Assembly (NCBI RefSeq): GCF_019801605.1
Contig: NZ_JAHVIT010000002.1
Span: forward strand, 682,001 to 746,000
Source of the DNA: Maritimibacter alkaliphilus
GTDB lineage: Bacteria > Pseudomonadota > Alphaproteobacteria > Rhodobacterales > Rhodobacteraceae
Direction: 5' to 3'
DNA length: 64,000 nucleotides
Below the pieces are notes generated by a model. The model saw nothing but the letters and a program-made list of their open reading frames with translations. It was not told the origin of the DNA and ran no database searches. The translations under genes were made by a program, and so were the position numbers. This document shows positions 1 to 8,708 of this stretch, in pieces (position 1 is the stretch's first letter; each line of letters starts with the position of its first letter).

Positions 1-1832
1 CCCCCCTGCCAGAGACGGTGGATGTGCTGATCGCGGGCTGCGGGCCGGCCGGTCTGTGCCTCGCGGCCCAGCTGTCGCAGTTTCCCGGGATCGATGTGAT
101 GATCGTCGAGCGCAAGCCCGGCCCGATGGAGAAGGGGCAGGCCGACGGCGTGAATACCCGCTCGATGGAGATGTTCCAGGCCTTCGGCTTCGGCGAGACC
201 GTCAAGCGCGAGAGCTACTGGGTGAACCAGACGGCCTTCTGGACCCCGGACCCGGCCAACCGGGCCCATGTGCGTCGCGTCGGGCGGGTACAGGATGTCG
301 CGGACGATTCCTCCGAGATGCCGCATACGCTGATCAACCAGGCCCGTATCCACGAGCTGTTCCTAGACGTGATGCGCAAGTCGCCGAAGCGGTTGCAGCC
401 CGACTATGGCTGGGCCGTCAGCGACCTGAGCATCGACACCCGCACCCAGGACCACCCGGTCACCGTCACGCTGGAGAACACGGGCGTCAATGCGGGCACC
501 ACGACCACGGTACGCGCCAACTACGTCGTCGGCTGCGATGGGGCGCGGTCCAATGTCCGCTCGGCCATCGGCGGCACGCTGCACGGCGACGCGGCGCATC
601 AGGCCTGGGGCGTGATGGATATCCTCGCCAACACCGATTTCCCGGACATCCGGCAGAAGTGCATCGTCTCCTCCGCGACGGAAGGCAACGTGCTGATCCT
701 GCCCCGCGAGGGCGGTTATCTCTTCCGGATGTATGTCGAACTCGACAAGCTGAACCCGGACGAGCGGGTGTCGAGCCGCAACCTCACCTCCGCGCATATG
801 ATCGCCGCCGCCAACCGGATCATGGCGCCCTACACGATCGACGTGAAGGAGGTGGTCTGGTGGTCGGTCTACGAGATCGGGCACCGGATGACCGACCGGT
901 TCGACGATGTGCCCGAGACGGAGAAGGCCACGCGGACGCCGCGGGTCTTCACCGCGGGGGATGCCTGTCACACCCACAGCCCTAAGGCGGGGCAGGGGAT
1001 GAACGTGTCGATGCAGGACAGTTTCAACCTCGGCTGGAAGCTGGCCCATGTGCTTCAGGGCCGCGCCGGGCCCGAGCTGCTGCACAGCTACTCTGCCGAA
1101 CGCTGGGCCGAGGCCAAGCGGCTGGTGGACACGGATCACAAGTGGGCGCGGATCATGTCGGCCCCGCCGGGTCAGTCCGAGCTGGACGGCGCCGACATGC
1201 CGCGCGTGCAGAAGCAGTTCATCGAGAACCTCGAATTCACCGGCGGCCTCGCGGTGCATTACGCGCCCTCCGCGCTGATCGGCCCGGCAGACCACCAGGC
1301 GCTGGCTGAAGGGCTGACCATCGGCAAGCGGTTCCATTCCGCGCCCGTGGTGCGTCTGGCCGATGCGATGCAGATGCAGTTGGGCCATGTGGCGCAGGCC
1401 GATGGCCGCTGGCGGCTCTATGCCTTTGCGGGGGCCGGGGACAGCGGCCAGCCGGGGGGCGCGATCCATGACCTCGCCGAGTGGCTGCTGCGCGATCCCG
1501 CCTCGCCGGTGGTGCGTTACACCCGTCCGGGAGAGGACATCGACAGCGTTCTCGACCTGCGGGCGGTGTTCCAGCAGACCTTCGAGGCGCTCGCCTACGA
1601 GCCGATGCCGCCGCTGCTGAAACCGGCAAAGGGCCGCCATGGCCTGCAGGATCACGAAAAGGTCTTCTGCACCGATCACAAGGGCCTCGGCGATATCTTC
1701 GACATGCGCGGGATCGACCGGGCGGCGGGCTGCATGGTGCTGGTGCGCCCCGACCAGTATGTCGCCCATGTGCTGCCGCTCTCGGGGCGCGAGGCGCTGG
1801 CCGATTTCCTGTCGGGCGTGCTGAAGGGATAG
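1..1832 (+). CDS. FAD-dependent aromatic-ring monooxygenase (phenol 2-monooxygenase / 3-hydroxybenzoate 4-monooxygenase type), 5' truncated by the window edge
   Basis: Flavoprotein hydroxylase that would use NAD(P)H and O2 to hydroxylate an aromatic substrate in the cytoplasm. Seen: N-terminal Rossmann motif AGCGPAG, mid-protein DG-type motif GCDGARS, FAD-ribityl motif GDACHTHSPKAGQGMN, and a C-terminal thioredoxin-like part typical of phenol hydroxylase relatives. The frame is open to base 3, reading P-L-P-E-T-V before the GTG at 18, so the true start lies outside the window and 604 aa is a minimum. The family usually has about 600-640 aa, so little is missing. The exact substrate cannot be read from sequence; 3-hydroxybenzoate or another phenol is an inference. 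It converges with the Hint gene across a shared hairpin. Confidence 0.88.
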   Translation, partial: PLPETVDVLIAGCGPAGLCLAAQLSQFPGIDVMIVERKPGPMEKGQADGVNTRSMEMFQAFGFGETVKRESYWVNQTAFWTPDPANRAHVRRVGRVQDVADDSSEMPHTLINQARIHELFLDVMRKSPKRLQPDYGWAVSDLSIDTRTQDHPVTVTLENTGVNAGTTTTVRANYVVGCDGARSNVRSAIGGTLHGDAAHQAWGVMDILANTDFPDIRQKCIVSSATEGNVLILPREGGYLFRMYVELDKLNPDERVSSRNLTSAHMIAAANRIMAPYTIDVKEVVWWSVYEIGHRMTDRFDDVPETEKATRTPRVFTAGDACHTHSPKAGQGMNVSMQDSFNLGWKLAHVLQGRAGPELLHSYSAERWAEAKRLVDTDHKWARIMSAPPGQSELDGADMPRVQKQFIENLEFTGGLAVHYAPSALIGPADHQALAEGLTIGKRFHSAPVVRLADAMQMQLGHVAQADGRWRLYAFAGAGDSGQPGGAIHDLAEWLLRDPASPVVRYTRPGEDIDSVLDLRAVFQQTFEALAYEPMPPLLKPAKGRHGLQDHEKVFCTDHKGLGDIFDMRGIDRAAGCMVLVRPDQYVAHVLPLSGREALADFLSGVLKG

Positions 1833-1866
1833 CGGCGCGCGGCGTCCCCGGCGCCGGACATAGAGT

Positions 1867-1895
1867 AAAGGCCCCGTCGGACAGGCGGGGCCTTT
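1867..1895. terminator. bidirectional intrinsic terminator between convergent genes
   Basis: A perfect 10-bp stem (AAAGGCCCCG at 1867-1876, complement at 1886-1895) has a 9-nt loop. It lies between the monooxygenase stop and the convergent Hint gene. A/T-rich arms at both stem ends suit termination on either strand. Confidence 0.75.
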
Positions 1896-1926
1896 CTCGT
1901 GGCGGGAGGTGCCAGTCAGGCCAGCG

Positions 1927-3267
1927 TCAGGCGAGCTCGGCCATGCGGCCCGGGCTCCAGGGCATGTGCCGCGCTGCCCGCATCTGGGTCTGGCGGATCT
2001 TGCCCGGGGCAAAGAACATGGTGCGCGTCGCGCCATGGCTTTCCGAGATCTCGCGGGCGACCGAGCCGCGCAGGAGGGAGAACCGTGTCTCGGCCCCCTT
2101 GCGGAACCGCTTGGCGAAGTCGGGGAAGAGCGTCGCGATCTCCGAGCGCAGGGAGGGCGCGAGGTTCTGCGCGGTGTAGGGGCCGATGTACATGCTCTCC
2201 GCGGGAAGGTTCTCGGCCCAGATCACCTCGTGGGTGGGCAGGAGGATGTGGAAGTAGGTGATGTCATCCGGCTGTCGAACCACGCTGATCCCGCTGAGCT
2301 TGGTCAGATGCTTGGCCGCGATCAGCCCCGCCGCGCAGTCGGTGACCTCCTCGATGGCCTTGCCGTTCACGTAGATCCGATGCTGGGGCGAGACCTCCAC
2401 GTCGCGGGCCGGGAACCCCTTGCCGAGCGCGTTGCGCTTGATCCGGATCGGCCAGAGGTTCGGCAGCAGGTCGAGGCGCGTCGCGTCGAGGTGGCTGGAG
2501 CCGACCCAGAGAATGGGCGCAAGCCCGCCCTCCAGCGTGCGCAGCAGCATCCCCTCGCGCAGGTCCTCGACGGCGATGTAGCCCTCTGCGGTCAGGATGC
2601 GGGTGCCGGCGCGGAAGCAGACGATGGCGCCGGGATAGACGAAGGTATCGCCGGAGAGATAGGCCGAGGGATCGGCCTGGTAGATCAGGTAATCCGCCGC
2701 CGACATCTCGACGTTCATGACCACTGTCTGTTCGAGAAGCCCGGCGGAGGTCAGCGTCAGGATGCCGGTGCCGCTGTCGTAGCTGCCGTTGTCCCAGTTC
2801 TGCCCGCCGAGGTCGAGCGTGTCGCCCGCCTGCATCCCCGTGACGTCGAAGCTGATCGAGCCGAGGATCGAGACCGCGGGAGGATCGTAGACGAAGGTCC
2901 CCACGTCCGTGCCGGAGAAATCGACGGTGTAGCTGTTGAGCAGGTTCGTCACGTCGCTCAGCAGGTCGAGGGCTGAACCGTCGAGTGTGATCATCCCGTC
3001 ATCGACGATGTTGAAGGTCATGGAGTTCAGGGCGGCGATGTTCAGCAGCCCCTGGTCGATGGTGAGGTTGCCGCCGTTCTGGGCCTGGAAGGTCGGGTTC
3101 GACGCGGCCTCTACGCCGGCGATGCTGTCCAGCGAGACCGTGACCCCGTCCACGATGAGCGTATGGGACCCGAGGGCGTCGACGGCAATGGTATCGCCGT
3201 CGTTGGCGTTGCTCTGATCGATGGTTGTAGTCCCGGAGCCGCCGAGATTGAGGTTGATAAGTGCCAT
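1927..3267 (-). CDS. Hint (Hedgehog/intein) domain protein
   Basis: A 446-aa protein of the Hint_2 group common in Rhodobacteraceae. The N-terminal ~230 residues are rich in D, G, T and N, low in charge, and look like an extracellular beta-rich passenger. The Hint domain starts at VCFRAGTRILTAEGY, where the Cys after the passenger is the expected autoprocessing nucleophile, followed by VEDLREGM and a later VSPQHRIYV block. I chose ATG 3267 because AGGAGG stands just upstream; the open frame continues 27 codons further but has no comparable site. No RTX nonapeptides are visible. Self-cleavage and secretion are inferred from the family; the function in this organism is unknown. Confidence 0.8.
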   Translation of the reverse strand: MALINLNLGGSGTTTIDQSNANDGDTIAVDALGSHTLIVDGVTVSLDSIAGVEAASNPTFQAQNGGNLTIDQGLLNIAALNSMTFNIVDDGMITLDGSALDLLSDVTNLLNSYTVDFSGTDVGTFVYDPPAVSILGSISFDVTGMQAGDTLDLGGQNWDNGSYDSGTGILTLTSAGLLEQTVVMNVEMSAADYLIYQADPSAYLSGDTFVYPGAIVCFRAGTRILTAEGYIAVEDLREGMLLRTLEGGLAPILWVGSSHLDATRLDLLPNLWPIRIKRNALGKGFPARDVEVSPQHRIYVNGKAIEEVTDCAAGLIAAKHLTKLSGISVVRQPDDITYFHILLPTHEVIWAENLPAESMYIGPYTAQNLAPSLRSEIATLFPDFAKRFRKGAETRFSLLRGSVAREISESHGATRTMFFAPGKIRQTQMRAARHMPWSPGRMAELA

Positions 3268-3901
3268 GCAGCCTCCTGCCTGTCCGGCCGGACCCGAAGG
3301 CGCAGGCCGATAGGGAATTGGATGCAAGTACCCAGAGGCCGGGCGCACGGAGGCACACGGACCTGGAAAGGCTGGAGAAGATCCACCGCTTGGGCGTCAG
3401 AACAGGGCGTCAGAGACGCGGACCTGTGACGTGGGGACGCGGACAGGACAGGTGCGGATGCACCCACCTGCGGTGTGGTCTGCTTAGGGGAGAAGTCCTT
3501 CTGCGATCATACTCGTAACCATCCCGCAACATGCGGGTACCTGCCAAAAAACACGCGGGCACGTTGGACTTGTTTTAACATATGTGTGCCCATCTTCAGG
3601 ATGCCGGACTTGGCTCAAAATGCAACCTTTAATAGAAGCCCGCGAAATACACCTTTCCGGGTGTTGCGGGTTTGCGCAAATCCATCGCCGCACTGCGGCG
3701 GGCCGGACATGCCCCGCTCTGCGATCCCCGGCGGGGCGCAGGGGCCGTCGTACGCGACGCGGCTGCGAGGCGGGCAGGGGCCATTCCGGGGGGCGTCACA
3801 CCCTCCGCGTGGTGCGAATTGCCCACGCTGGGGCCGTCAGCACTGGCCGCCTGCCGCTCGCCGCCTATAGTCAACCGGAACACGGACAACCGCAGGGCAC
3901 C
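3268..3901. other. intergenic region with no supported gene
   Basis: This 634-bp gap lies between the divergent Hint and DUF808 genes. It holds short hairpins (CCCGCAACATGCGGG near 3532 and a GGGTGT/ACACC-type arm pair near 3639-3670) and an A/T-richer patch near 3545-3600 that could hold promoters. Open frames here are GC-driven and have no ribosome-binding sites. Confidence 0.5.
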
Positions 3902-4858
3902 ATGAGCTACGGCATTCTCGCACTCCTCGACGACATCGCGGCCCTCACCAAGATGGCGAGCGCTTCCCTCGACGACATCGCGGCGCAGTCGCTCAAGGCC
4001 AGCAGCAAGTCGATCGGCGTTGTCATCGACGACGCGGCGGTGACGCCGAAATACGTGACCGGGGTCAGTCCCCGGCGCGAACTTCCCTCGATCTTCCGCA
4101 TCGCCAAGTGGTCGCTCTTCAACAAGACGGTGGTGATCACCCCGGCGGCGCTGCTGTTGAGCGCCTTCGCGCCATGGGTGATCCAGCCGCTCCTGATGCT
4201 GGGGGGGCTCTACCTCGCCTTCGAGGGGGCGGAGAAGGTGATGGAGATGCTGGGCCTCGTGTCCCACCACGGGCCTTCCAAGGCGGAGACACCGCGCAGC
4301 CCCGAGGCGGTGGAGAACGCGACGGTGAAATCCGCGATCCGCACGGATTTCATCCTGTCGTCGGAGATCATGGTGCTGACGCTCTCGCAGGTGTCCGAGC
4401 TGGAAATGGTGGTCCGGGTCGGCGTGATGCTGGCGATCGCGGTGATGTTCACCCTGGGCGTCTACGGCGTGGTGGCCGTGATCGTGCGGGCCGATGACTT
4501 CGGTCTCGCCCTCGCGAAACGGTTCGAGGACCGGTTCCTCGGACGACTGGGGCGCGGGATCGTGCGCACGGTGCCGCCCTTCCTGAAGGCGCTGACTGTG
4601 GTGGGCACGCTGGCGATGCTCTGGGTCGGCGGCAGCCTGCTGCTGCACGGAATGGCGCACTACGGCTACGACGCGCCCGAGCACTGGATCGCCCATCTGG
4701 CCGAGGTGGCGGCCCATGCGGTGCCCGCGATCGGCGGGGCGCTGAACTGGCTGGTGACGGCGACGCTGTCCGGTGTGCTGGCGCTGGTGGTCGGCGGCGT
4801 GCTGGCCGCGGTGGTCAGTCTCTTCTCGGGCGACAAGAGCGCCGAAGGCCAGCACTGA
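3902..4858 (+). CDS. DUF808 (YedI-like) multi-pass membrane protein
   Basis: A 318-aa inner-membrane protein of the DUF808 family, whose function is unknown. Seen: the family's opening MSYGILALLDDIAALTKMAS, then ASLDDIAAQ and a hydrophilic stretch (VVIDDAAVTPKYV), followed by five or more hydrophobic segments beginning with TPAALLLSAFAPWVIQPLLM. The length is normal for the family. ATG 3902 matches the conserved N-terminus; a longer open frame upstream is low-complexity and not family-like. It stands alone, with 185 bp before the next gene on the same strand. The call rests on recognising the N-terminal signature. Confidence 0.85.
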   Translation: MSYGILALLDDIAALTKMASASLDDIAAQSLKASSKSIGVVIDDAAVTPKYVTGVSPRRELPSIFRIAKWSLFNKTVVITPAALLLSAFAPWVIQPLLMLGGLYLAFEGAEKVMEMLGLVSHHGPSKAETPRSPEAVENATVKSAIRTDFILSSEIMVLTLSQVSELEMVVRVGVMLAIAVMFTLGVYGVVAVIVRADDFGLALAKRFEDRFLGRLGRGIVRTVPPFLKALTVVGTLAMLWVGGSLLLHGMAHYGYDAPEHWIAHLAEVAAHAVPAIGGALNWLVTATLSGVLALVVGGVLAAVVSLFSGDKSAEGQH

Positions 4859-5043
4859 CGCCTGCGCGTCCCCTCGGCATCTCCGCCGCGTTGCCCGGTC
4901 CTGCGCCGCTCCCGCGCCAATCTGCCATGGATGGCCCGTGGCGGACGCATGGTCGTGTGCGATAGAACCTACACCCCGCCCTGCAACTGTGCGAGGAACC
5001 GGGAAAAGGGCGCGCCACGCGGCGCAGGAGATCAGGAGCGGAC

Positions 5044-6006
5044 ATGACGGTCAAGGTAGCGATCATCGGGTTGGGGATCATGGGGCGGCGGATGCTGGAG
5101 CATATGCAGCGCCACGAGGGCTATGCGCCGGTCGCGCTCTGGGACCCGTCGGCAGAGGCCTGCGACGCGGCCCGCGCGATCGCGCCCGAGGCGCCCATCG
5201 CAGGCTCGCTCGAGGCGGCGATTGCGGCGGCGGACCTCGTCTATCTTGCCTGCCCGCCGGTGCCGCGCAAGACCTACGCCCTTGCCGCTGCGGCGGGGGG
5301 CAAGGCGGTGTTCCTCGAAAAACCGCTCGGCGTCGACGTGGCCGAAAGCGAGGATCTCGTGGCGCAGCTGGAGGCCGGGGGCATCCGCGCCGCGGTGAAC
5401 TTCACCCAGGCCGCGGGCGAACCGCTGGCGCATATCTCCGCCGCGGCCGCCGCGGGCGAGATGGGCGATCTGGCAGGGGTCGACATGGTCGTCACCTATG
5501 CCGCGTGGCCGCGCGACTGGCAGGTCGCGGCCGACTGGCTCCGCTTCCGGGACGAGGGCGGCATGACCCGCGAGGTGCTGTCGCATTTCCTCTTCTTCAC
5601 CCAGCGTATCCTCGGCCCGCTGTCGGTGGTCTTCGCGCATCCCTCCTATCCCGCCGAGCCGGCGCTCTGCGAAACCGCGCTGCTGGCACGGTTGGAGAGT
5701 GGCGCAGGCGTGCCCGTGTCGATCCTGGCCAGCGTGGGCGGGGCCCAGCCTGACCGGCAGGAGTTCACCGTGAAGGGCAGCCGGGCCAGCCACCGGGTCT
5801 CGAACTTCTCGGAGCGGTCGGTTTCGGACGGCGGCGCCTTCGTCCCCGTGGCGGAGCTTCCGGAAGACCGCCGCGCCGTCGCCCTGCGGGCGCAGCTTGA
5901 CGACCTTCTGCTCTGCGTGGCGGGGCAGCCGCACCGGCTGGCGACCCCGCGCGAGGCGCTGAACGTGCAGCGCCTCGTGGAGGAGATGCTGCGCGGTCAG
6001 GGCTGA
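5044..6006 (+). CDS. Gfo/Idh/MocA family NAD(P)-dependent oxidoreductase
   Basis: A 320-aa cytoplasmic dehydrogenase of the glucose-fructose oxidoreductase / inositol dehydrogenase superfamily. Seen: N-terminal Rossmann fingerprint VAIIGLGIMG and the family motif EKPLG at about residues 96-100, whose Lys is usually catalytic. The C-terminal half is the substrate domain. AGGAGCGGAC precedes ATG 5044. The substrate, probably a sugar or polyol, cannot be deduced. No transporter or sugar-catabolic gene is adjacent, so context does not help. It converges with the DUF2182 gene. Confidence 0.85.
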   Translation: MTVKVAIIGLGIMGRRMLEHMQRHEGYAPVALWDPSAEACDAARAIAPEAPIAGSLEAAIAAADLVYLACPPVPRKTYALAAAAGGKAVFLEKPLGVDVAESEDLVAQLEAGGIRAAVNFTQAAGEPLAHISAAAAAGEMGDLAGVDMVVTYAAWPRDWQVAADWLRFRDEGGMTREVLSHFLFFTQRILGPLSVVFAHPSYPAEPALCETALLARLESGAGVPVSILASVGGAQPDRQEFTVKGSRASHRVSNFSERSVSDGGAFVPVAELPEDRRAVALRAQLDDLLLCVAGQPHRLATPREALNVQRLVEEMLRGQG

Positions 6007-6041
6007 TCGGGGCCTGATCCGAAGGTCATCCCGGGGCGTGG

Positions 6042-6851
6042 TCAGAGGGATCGGATCACGACCACCGCGCCCCAGAGGATCAGCGCCGCACCGGTGACGC
6101 GGGCAATCCGCGCGCCCTGCGGCGCCAGTTTCTCCACCGCCACGAAGGCGGCGAGGCCGACGATCCAGTAGAGGTTCATGATCCCGCCGACGAAGAGCAG
6201 CGCCATCAGGAACCAGCAGCAGCCGAGGCAATAGGTCCCGTGGTCCATGCCCATGCGGAAGGCCCCGGTGACCCCGGGCCGCCGCCGGTCGGTGAGGAAG
6301 CGGATCGGGTCGCGGCACTGGGTCAGGCAGGCGGCCTTGAGCGGGGTGAACTGGAAGGCCCCCGCGGCGATCAGCACCAGCCCGCCGGGCAGCGTGTCGA
6401 TGAGCGTCATCATCGTGGCCGAGACGATGCCGCGCGCTTCCAGCGCCCATTGCGTCAGCGTCGCGATCAGGCTGAACCCCGCCCAGACGGCGAGGTAGCC
6501 GCCGAGGAAGGCGGCGGAGATCGCCGGGACCGCCTGCGCCTGCCCGGCATGGCGCCGAAGCGCCGCGTTGAGCAGCACCGTGGGGGCCACGCTGGGCAGC
6601 ATCATTGCCACCATCATGACCCACCACATCAGGAAGACGAGCAGCGCATGGCCCGCGCTCCACGCCCCCGGTGTCGCCATGCCCGGCATGTCCCGCATGT
6701 CGCGCATGGCCGTCATCTGCAGCGCCGTCATCTCCATGCCCAAACCAAGGAGCGTGTAGAGCCCGGCCAACAGGAACAGCGTCGAGATCAGCGCGACCAG
6801 CAGCAGCCGGTCGCGCCGCAGGGCGCGTTCCATCAGGGGAATGTCCTGCAT
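6042..6851 (-). CDS. DUF2182 integral membrane protein
   Basis: A 269-aa multi-pass protein of the DUF2182 family (annotated elsewhere as predicted metal-binding integral membrane protein). Seen: an N-terminal membrane segment, a Met-rich loop (MTAMRDMRDMPGM), the signature MWWVMMVAMMLPSVAP, and a CLGCCWF motif near residue 210. These Met/Cys clusters are why metal binding is suggested; it is not demonstrated. It lies 16 bp downstream of the DUF1326 gene on the same strand, a pairing I know from other proteobacteria, so the two are probably co-transcribed from the promoter near 7557. Confidence 0.85.
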   Translation of the reverse strand: MQDIPLMERALRRDRLLLVALISTLFLLAGLYTLLGLGMEMTALQMTAMRDMRDMPGMATPGAWSAGHALLVFLMWWVMMVAMMLPSVAPTVLLNAALRRHAGQAQAVPAISAAFLGGYLAVWAGFSLIATLTQWALEARGIVSATMMTLIDTLPGGLVLIAAGAFQFTPLKAACLTQCRDPIRFLTDRRRPGVTGAFRMGMDHGTYCLGCCWFLMALLFVGGIMNLYWIVGLAAFVAVEKLAPQGARIARVTGAALILWGAVVVIRSL

Positions 6852-6867
6852 CTGGTCTGCGCCCGGA

Positions 6868-7506
6868 TCAGGCCGCTTCGAGGACGCCGGCGTTGTTCAT
6901 GTGCAGCTCGCAGAAATGCGCGTGGCTGCCCGTGTTCTCGGTGATCGCGATTGCGCCGGTGGTTGTCGTGGTCGCCTTGGCGACCTCTGCGAACCGGTAT
7001 TCGAACCCGTGAGGCAGGTTGATCCGCGCCCGGTGCTCGACCCCGGTGATCGGGTTGGTCAGGGGCTCGAAGGCGGTCTCGAAGACATCCGGCACCTTGG
7101 CGGAGCCGCTGCGGCCGTCGAAGTCCATCTTGATGTCGAGGGGCTTGTAGAGGGTTTCGAGCTTGTGCGGGCTCATCGCGGAATAGACCCACCAGAAGGT
7201 GGCCATGTCCTCGGTGTCCTGCCCGGTGGCGATCTTCTCCAGCGCGTTGCGTTGTTCGGGCGTCGCGCTCTCGTCGATGATCGTCTGCATCGTGCCGTTG
7301 CCCTCGTGCACCGCGCCGGGCCACTTGAAGACCTGCGCCAGCCTGGTGCCGGAGAGGTCGACATCGCCGTAGTGCCCCTTTTCGATGATGAAGGCGACCG
7401 CGGCCTCGCAATGGCCCTTGGTCGGAAGCGACATGAACTGGCACGGGCAGCCCGTGTCACAGTTGCAGTTCGCCAGTTCGAAGCCGTGAATTTCCCAGGG
7501 TGTCAT
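6868..7506 (-). CDS. DUF1326 domain protein
   Basis: A 212-aa soluble protein of the DUF1326 family, function unknown. Seen: the conserved N-terminus with a Cys cluster, ELANCNCDTGCPCQF, which could bind metal. ATG 7506 is preferred over the longer frame starting at 7554 because AAGGAA lies 6 nt upstream and the family begins at this point. It is the first gene of a two-gene unit with DUF2182, downstream of a 21-bp palindrome at 7557-7577. A role in metal handling is inference from cysteines and partnership only. Confidence 0.83.
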   Translation of the reverse strand: MTPWEIHGFELANCNCDTGCPCQFMSLPTKGHCEAAVAFIIEKGHYGDVDLSGTRLAQVFKWPGAVHEGNGTMQTIIDESATPEQRNALEKIATGQDTEDMATFWWVYSAMSPHKLETLYKPLDIKMDFDGRSGSAKVPDVFETAFEPLTNPITGVEHRARINLPHGFEYRFAEVAKATTTTTGAIAITENTGSHAHFCELHMNNAGVLEAA

Positions 7507-7556
7507 GTCAAATTCCTTATGAAAACTGCGCCAGCTGTATACCGGTTGTAACATAA

Positions 7557-7577
7557 TTATTCACGATTCGTGAATAA
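7557..7577. promoter_or_regulatory. 21-bp palindromic operator upstream of the DUF1326-DUF2182 operon
   Basis: Two 10-bp arms (TTATTCACGA and its exact complement) flank one central T, about 50 bp upstream of ATG 7506. The arms overlap the A/T-rich stretch where the promoter is expected. It looks like a site for a dimeric regulator; which one is unknown, and no regulator gene is adjacent. Confidence 0.6.
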
Positions 7578-8114
7578 ATGGCGGCCAGCCTCAGGCCGAA
7601 ATCCGGTCAGATCAGGGGGCGACGGAGGACAGCATGCCTGCACGCGGCCCGTGGCTGGGCGCCGCGCTGTGGTGCTGACCGGCCAAGCAGGGCAGGACAC
7701 GCCCCGTGGTCGGGGCGCGGGGGATACTCGTGCGATATTGAGTGGGCTTAGTGTGGCGCTCCACCTGACATTACCTATCAGCTTCTAAAAAACTCTTTTC
7801 TCTTCAATTCGCTTTGGTCCCACCGGCACAGCTTATTGACACAAAATTTCATAATAAATGACCTTCATCCAAAGAGTTTGGTGCGGTTAAGGAGCGCAAC
7901 TCCCTGCCTTCGCTGAGGAGCGGCAGAGCGTTCCGCGTTAGCCGGGGCAGTCATCTCGGCTGCCCAACCTCACAAGAACGGGCATCAGTCTCCTCATGCA
8001 GCATGCCTCTGGCACGCCAAGGCCGAAAGAGGAGAGACAGCGGACGATAGGTATGTGTGACAAATAGTTAGCTTCAGATCGATGAAGGTTGATCGCGCCG
8101 ATCAGGAGGAGACC
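7578..8114. other. intergenic region at the left flank of the accessory island
   Basis: There is no supported gene in these 537 bp. Up to about 7720 it is GC-rich like the backbone and contains a 7-bp-stem hairpin (CGCCCCG, loop TGGT, 7700-7717). From about 7765 it becomes A/T-rich, with a TTGACA at 7836-7841 that could drive the operon starting at 8115. The composition change suggests the island junction is here. I found no convincing terminal repeat or target duplication. Confidence 0.5.
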
Positions 8115-8633
8115 TTGGCCAAGCTTCACCCTCGAAAAATTCAATACACTTATTCTGCCCTAGATCGACATTGCCTCGCAGAGCTATCGCAACCATTCTC
8201 AAATAAGGCGGTGAAGCACAGGATGGTCGATTGTATGCGAAAAAGCTCTGGAGATTTTGTCATTCGTAAGCCGCCTGACGCCGATGTCGGCCGCTGGCGC
8301 ATTCGTTTCTCTCGCTCGGACCGGCTTGGGGCCGACCGGCATACTCTCTTAAAGGTCACACATAATGGGCGCAGCGGCTATTTTGTGGGGCTGGGACACG
8401 AGGAAGGAAACGGAGTTGTCTTAGCCGACTACGATGTCCGTGAACACTTGGGCTTGGGCAAAGTGAACTCGAACGTAAGACTGGACGTCGAACTGGTGAC
8501 CGGTTGGCGTGTCCTGTGCTGGTACCTTCAGCACAGAGACCCGTATGTGTATGTGCCAGCTTGGGTTGGCGCCTGGTCGTTAGTCATAGGCATGATTGGA
8601 GTTGTCTTAGGTCTTGTTGGTCTCTGGCACTAG
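8115..8633 (+). CDS. small protein with C-terminal membrane anchor, first gene of an uncharacterised operon
   Basis: I do not recognise the family. A TTG start at 8115 is chosen because AGGAGGA sits at 8104-8110; the in-frame ATG at 8082 has no such site. This gives 172 aa. The body is basic and soluble with no motif I can name; the last ~22 residues (WVGAWSLVIGMIGVVLGLVG) form one hydrophobic helix, so the protein is probably tail-anchored in the inner membrane and faces the cytoplasm. GC is lower than in the backbone. It is 75 bp upstream of the 8709 gene on the same strand and probably belongs to the same transcript. An accessory or defence role is inference from position. Confidence 0.55.
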   Translation: MAKLHPRKIQYTYSALDRHCLAELSQPFSNKAVKHRMVDCMRKSSGDFVIRKPPDADVGRWRIRFSRSDRLGADRHTLLKVTHNGRSGYFVGLGHEEGNGVVLADYDVREHLGLGKVNSNVRLDVELVTGWRVLCWYLQHRDPYVYVPAWVGAWSLVIGMIGVVLGLVGLWH

Positions 8634-8708
8634 CGGGCAACTCGTAGTTGCGTGCGTTTTCGGTTCCCGCCATCATCATCCCGTGGTTTTCTCGATGGTA
8701 GATTGAAG

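Noticed and set aside
363-2036. Long minus-strand ORF opposite the monooxygenase
   Set aside because: A GC-rich shadow frame with Arg/His/Pro-rich translation and no domain; the plus-strand gene explains the region.
3584-3901. N-terminal extension of the DUF808 gene back to 3584
   Set aside because: The added residues are low-complexity Arg/Gly/Pro and the family N-terminus begins exactly at ATG 3902.
7752-7772. Possible left transposon end TGTG...CTGACATT, mirrored by CTGACATT/TGTG on the minus strand at 19141-19162
   Set aside because: Only short words match, the spacing differs by one base, and the 5-bp flanks (CTTAG and TTGGA) are not the same, so no target duplication supports it.
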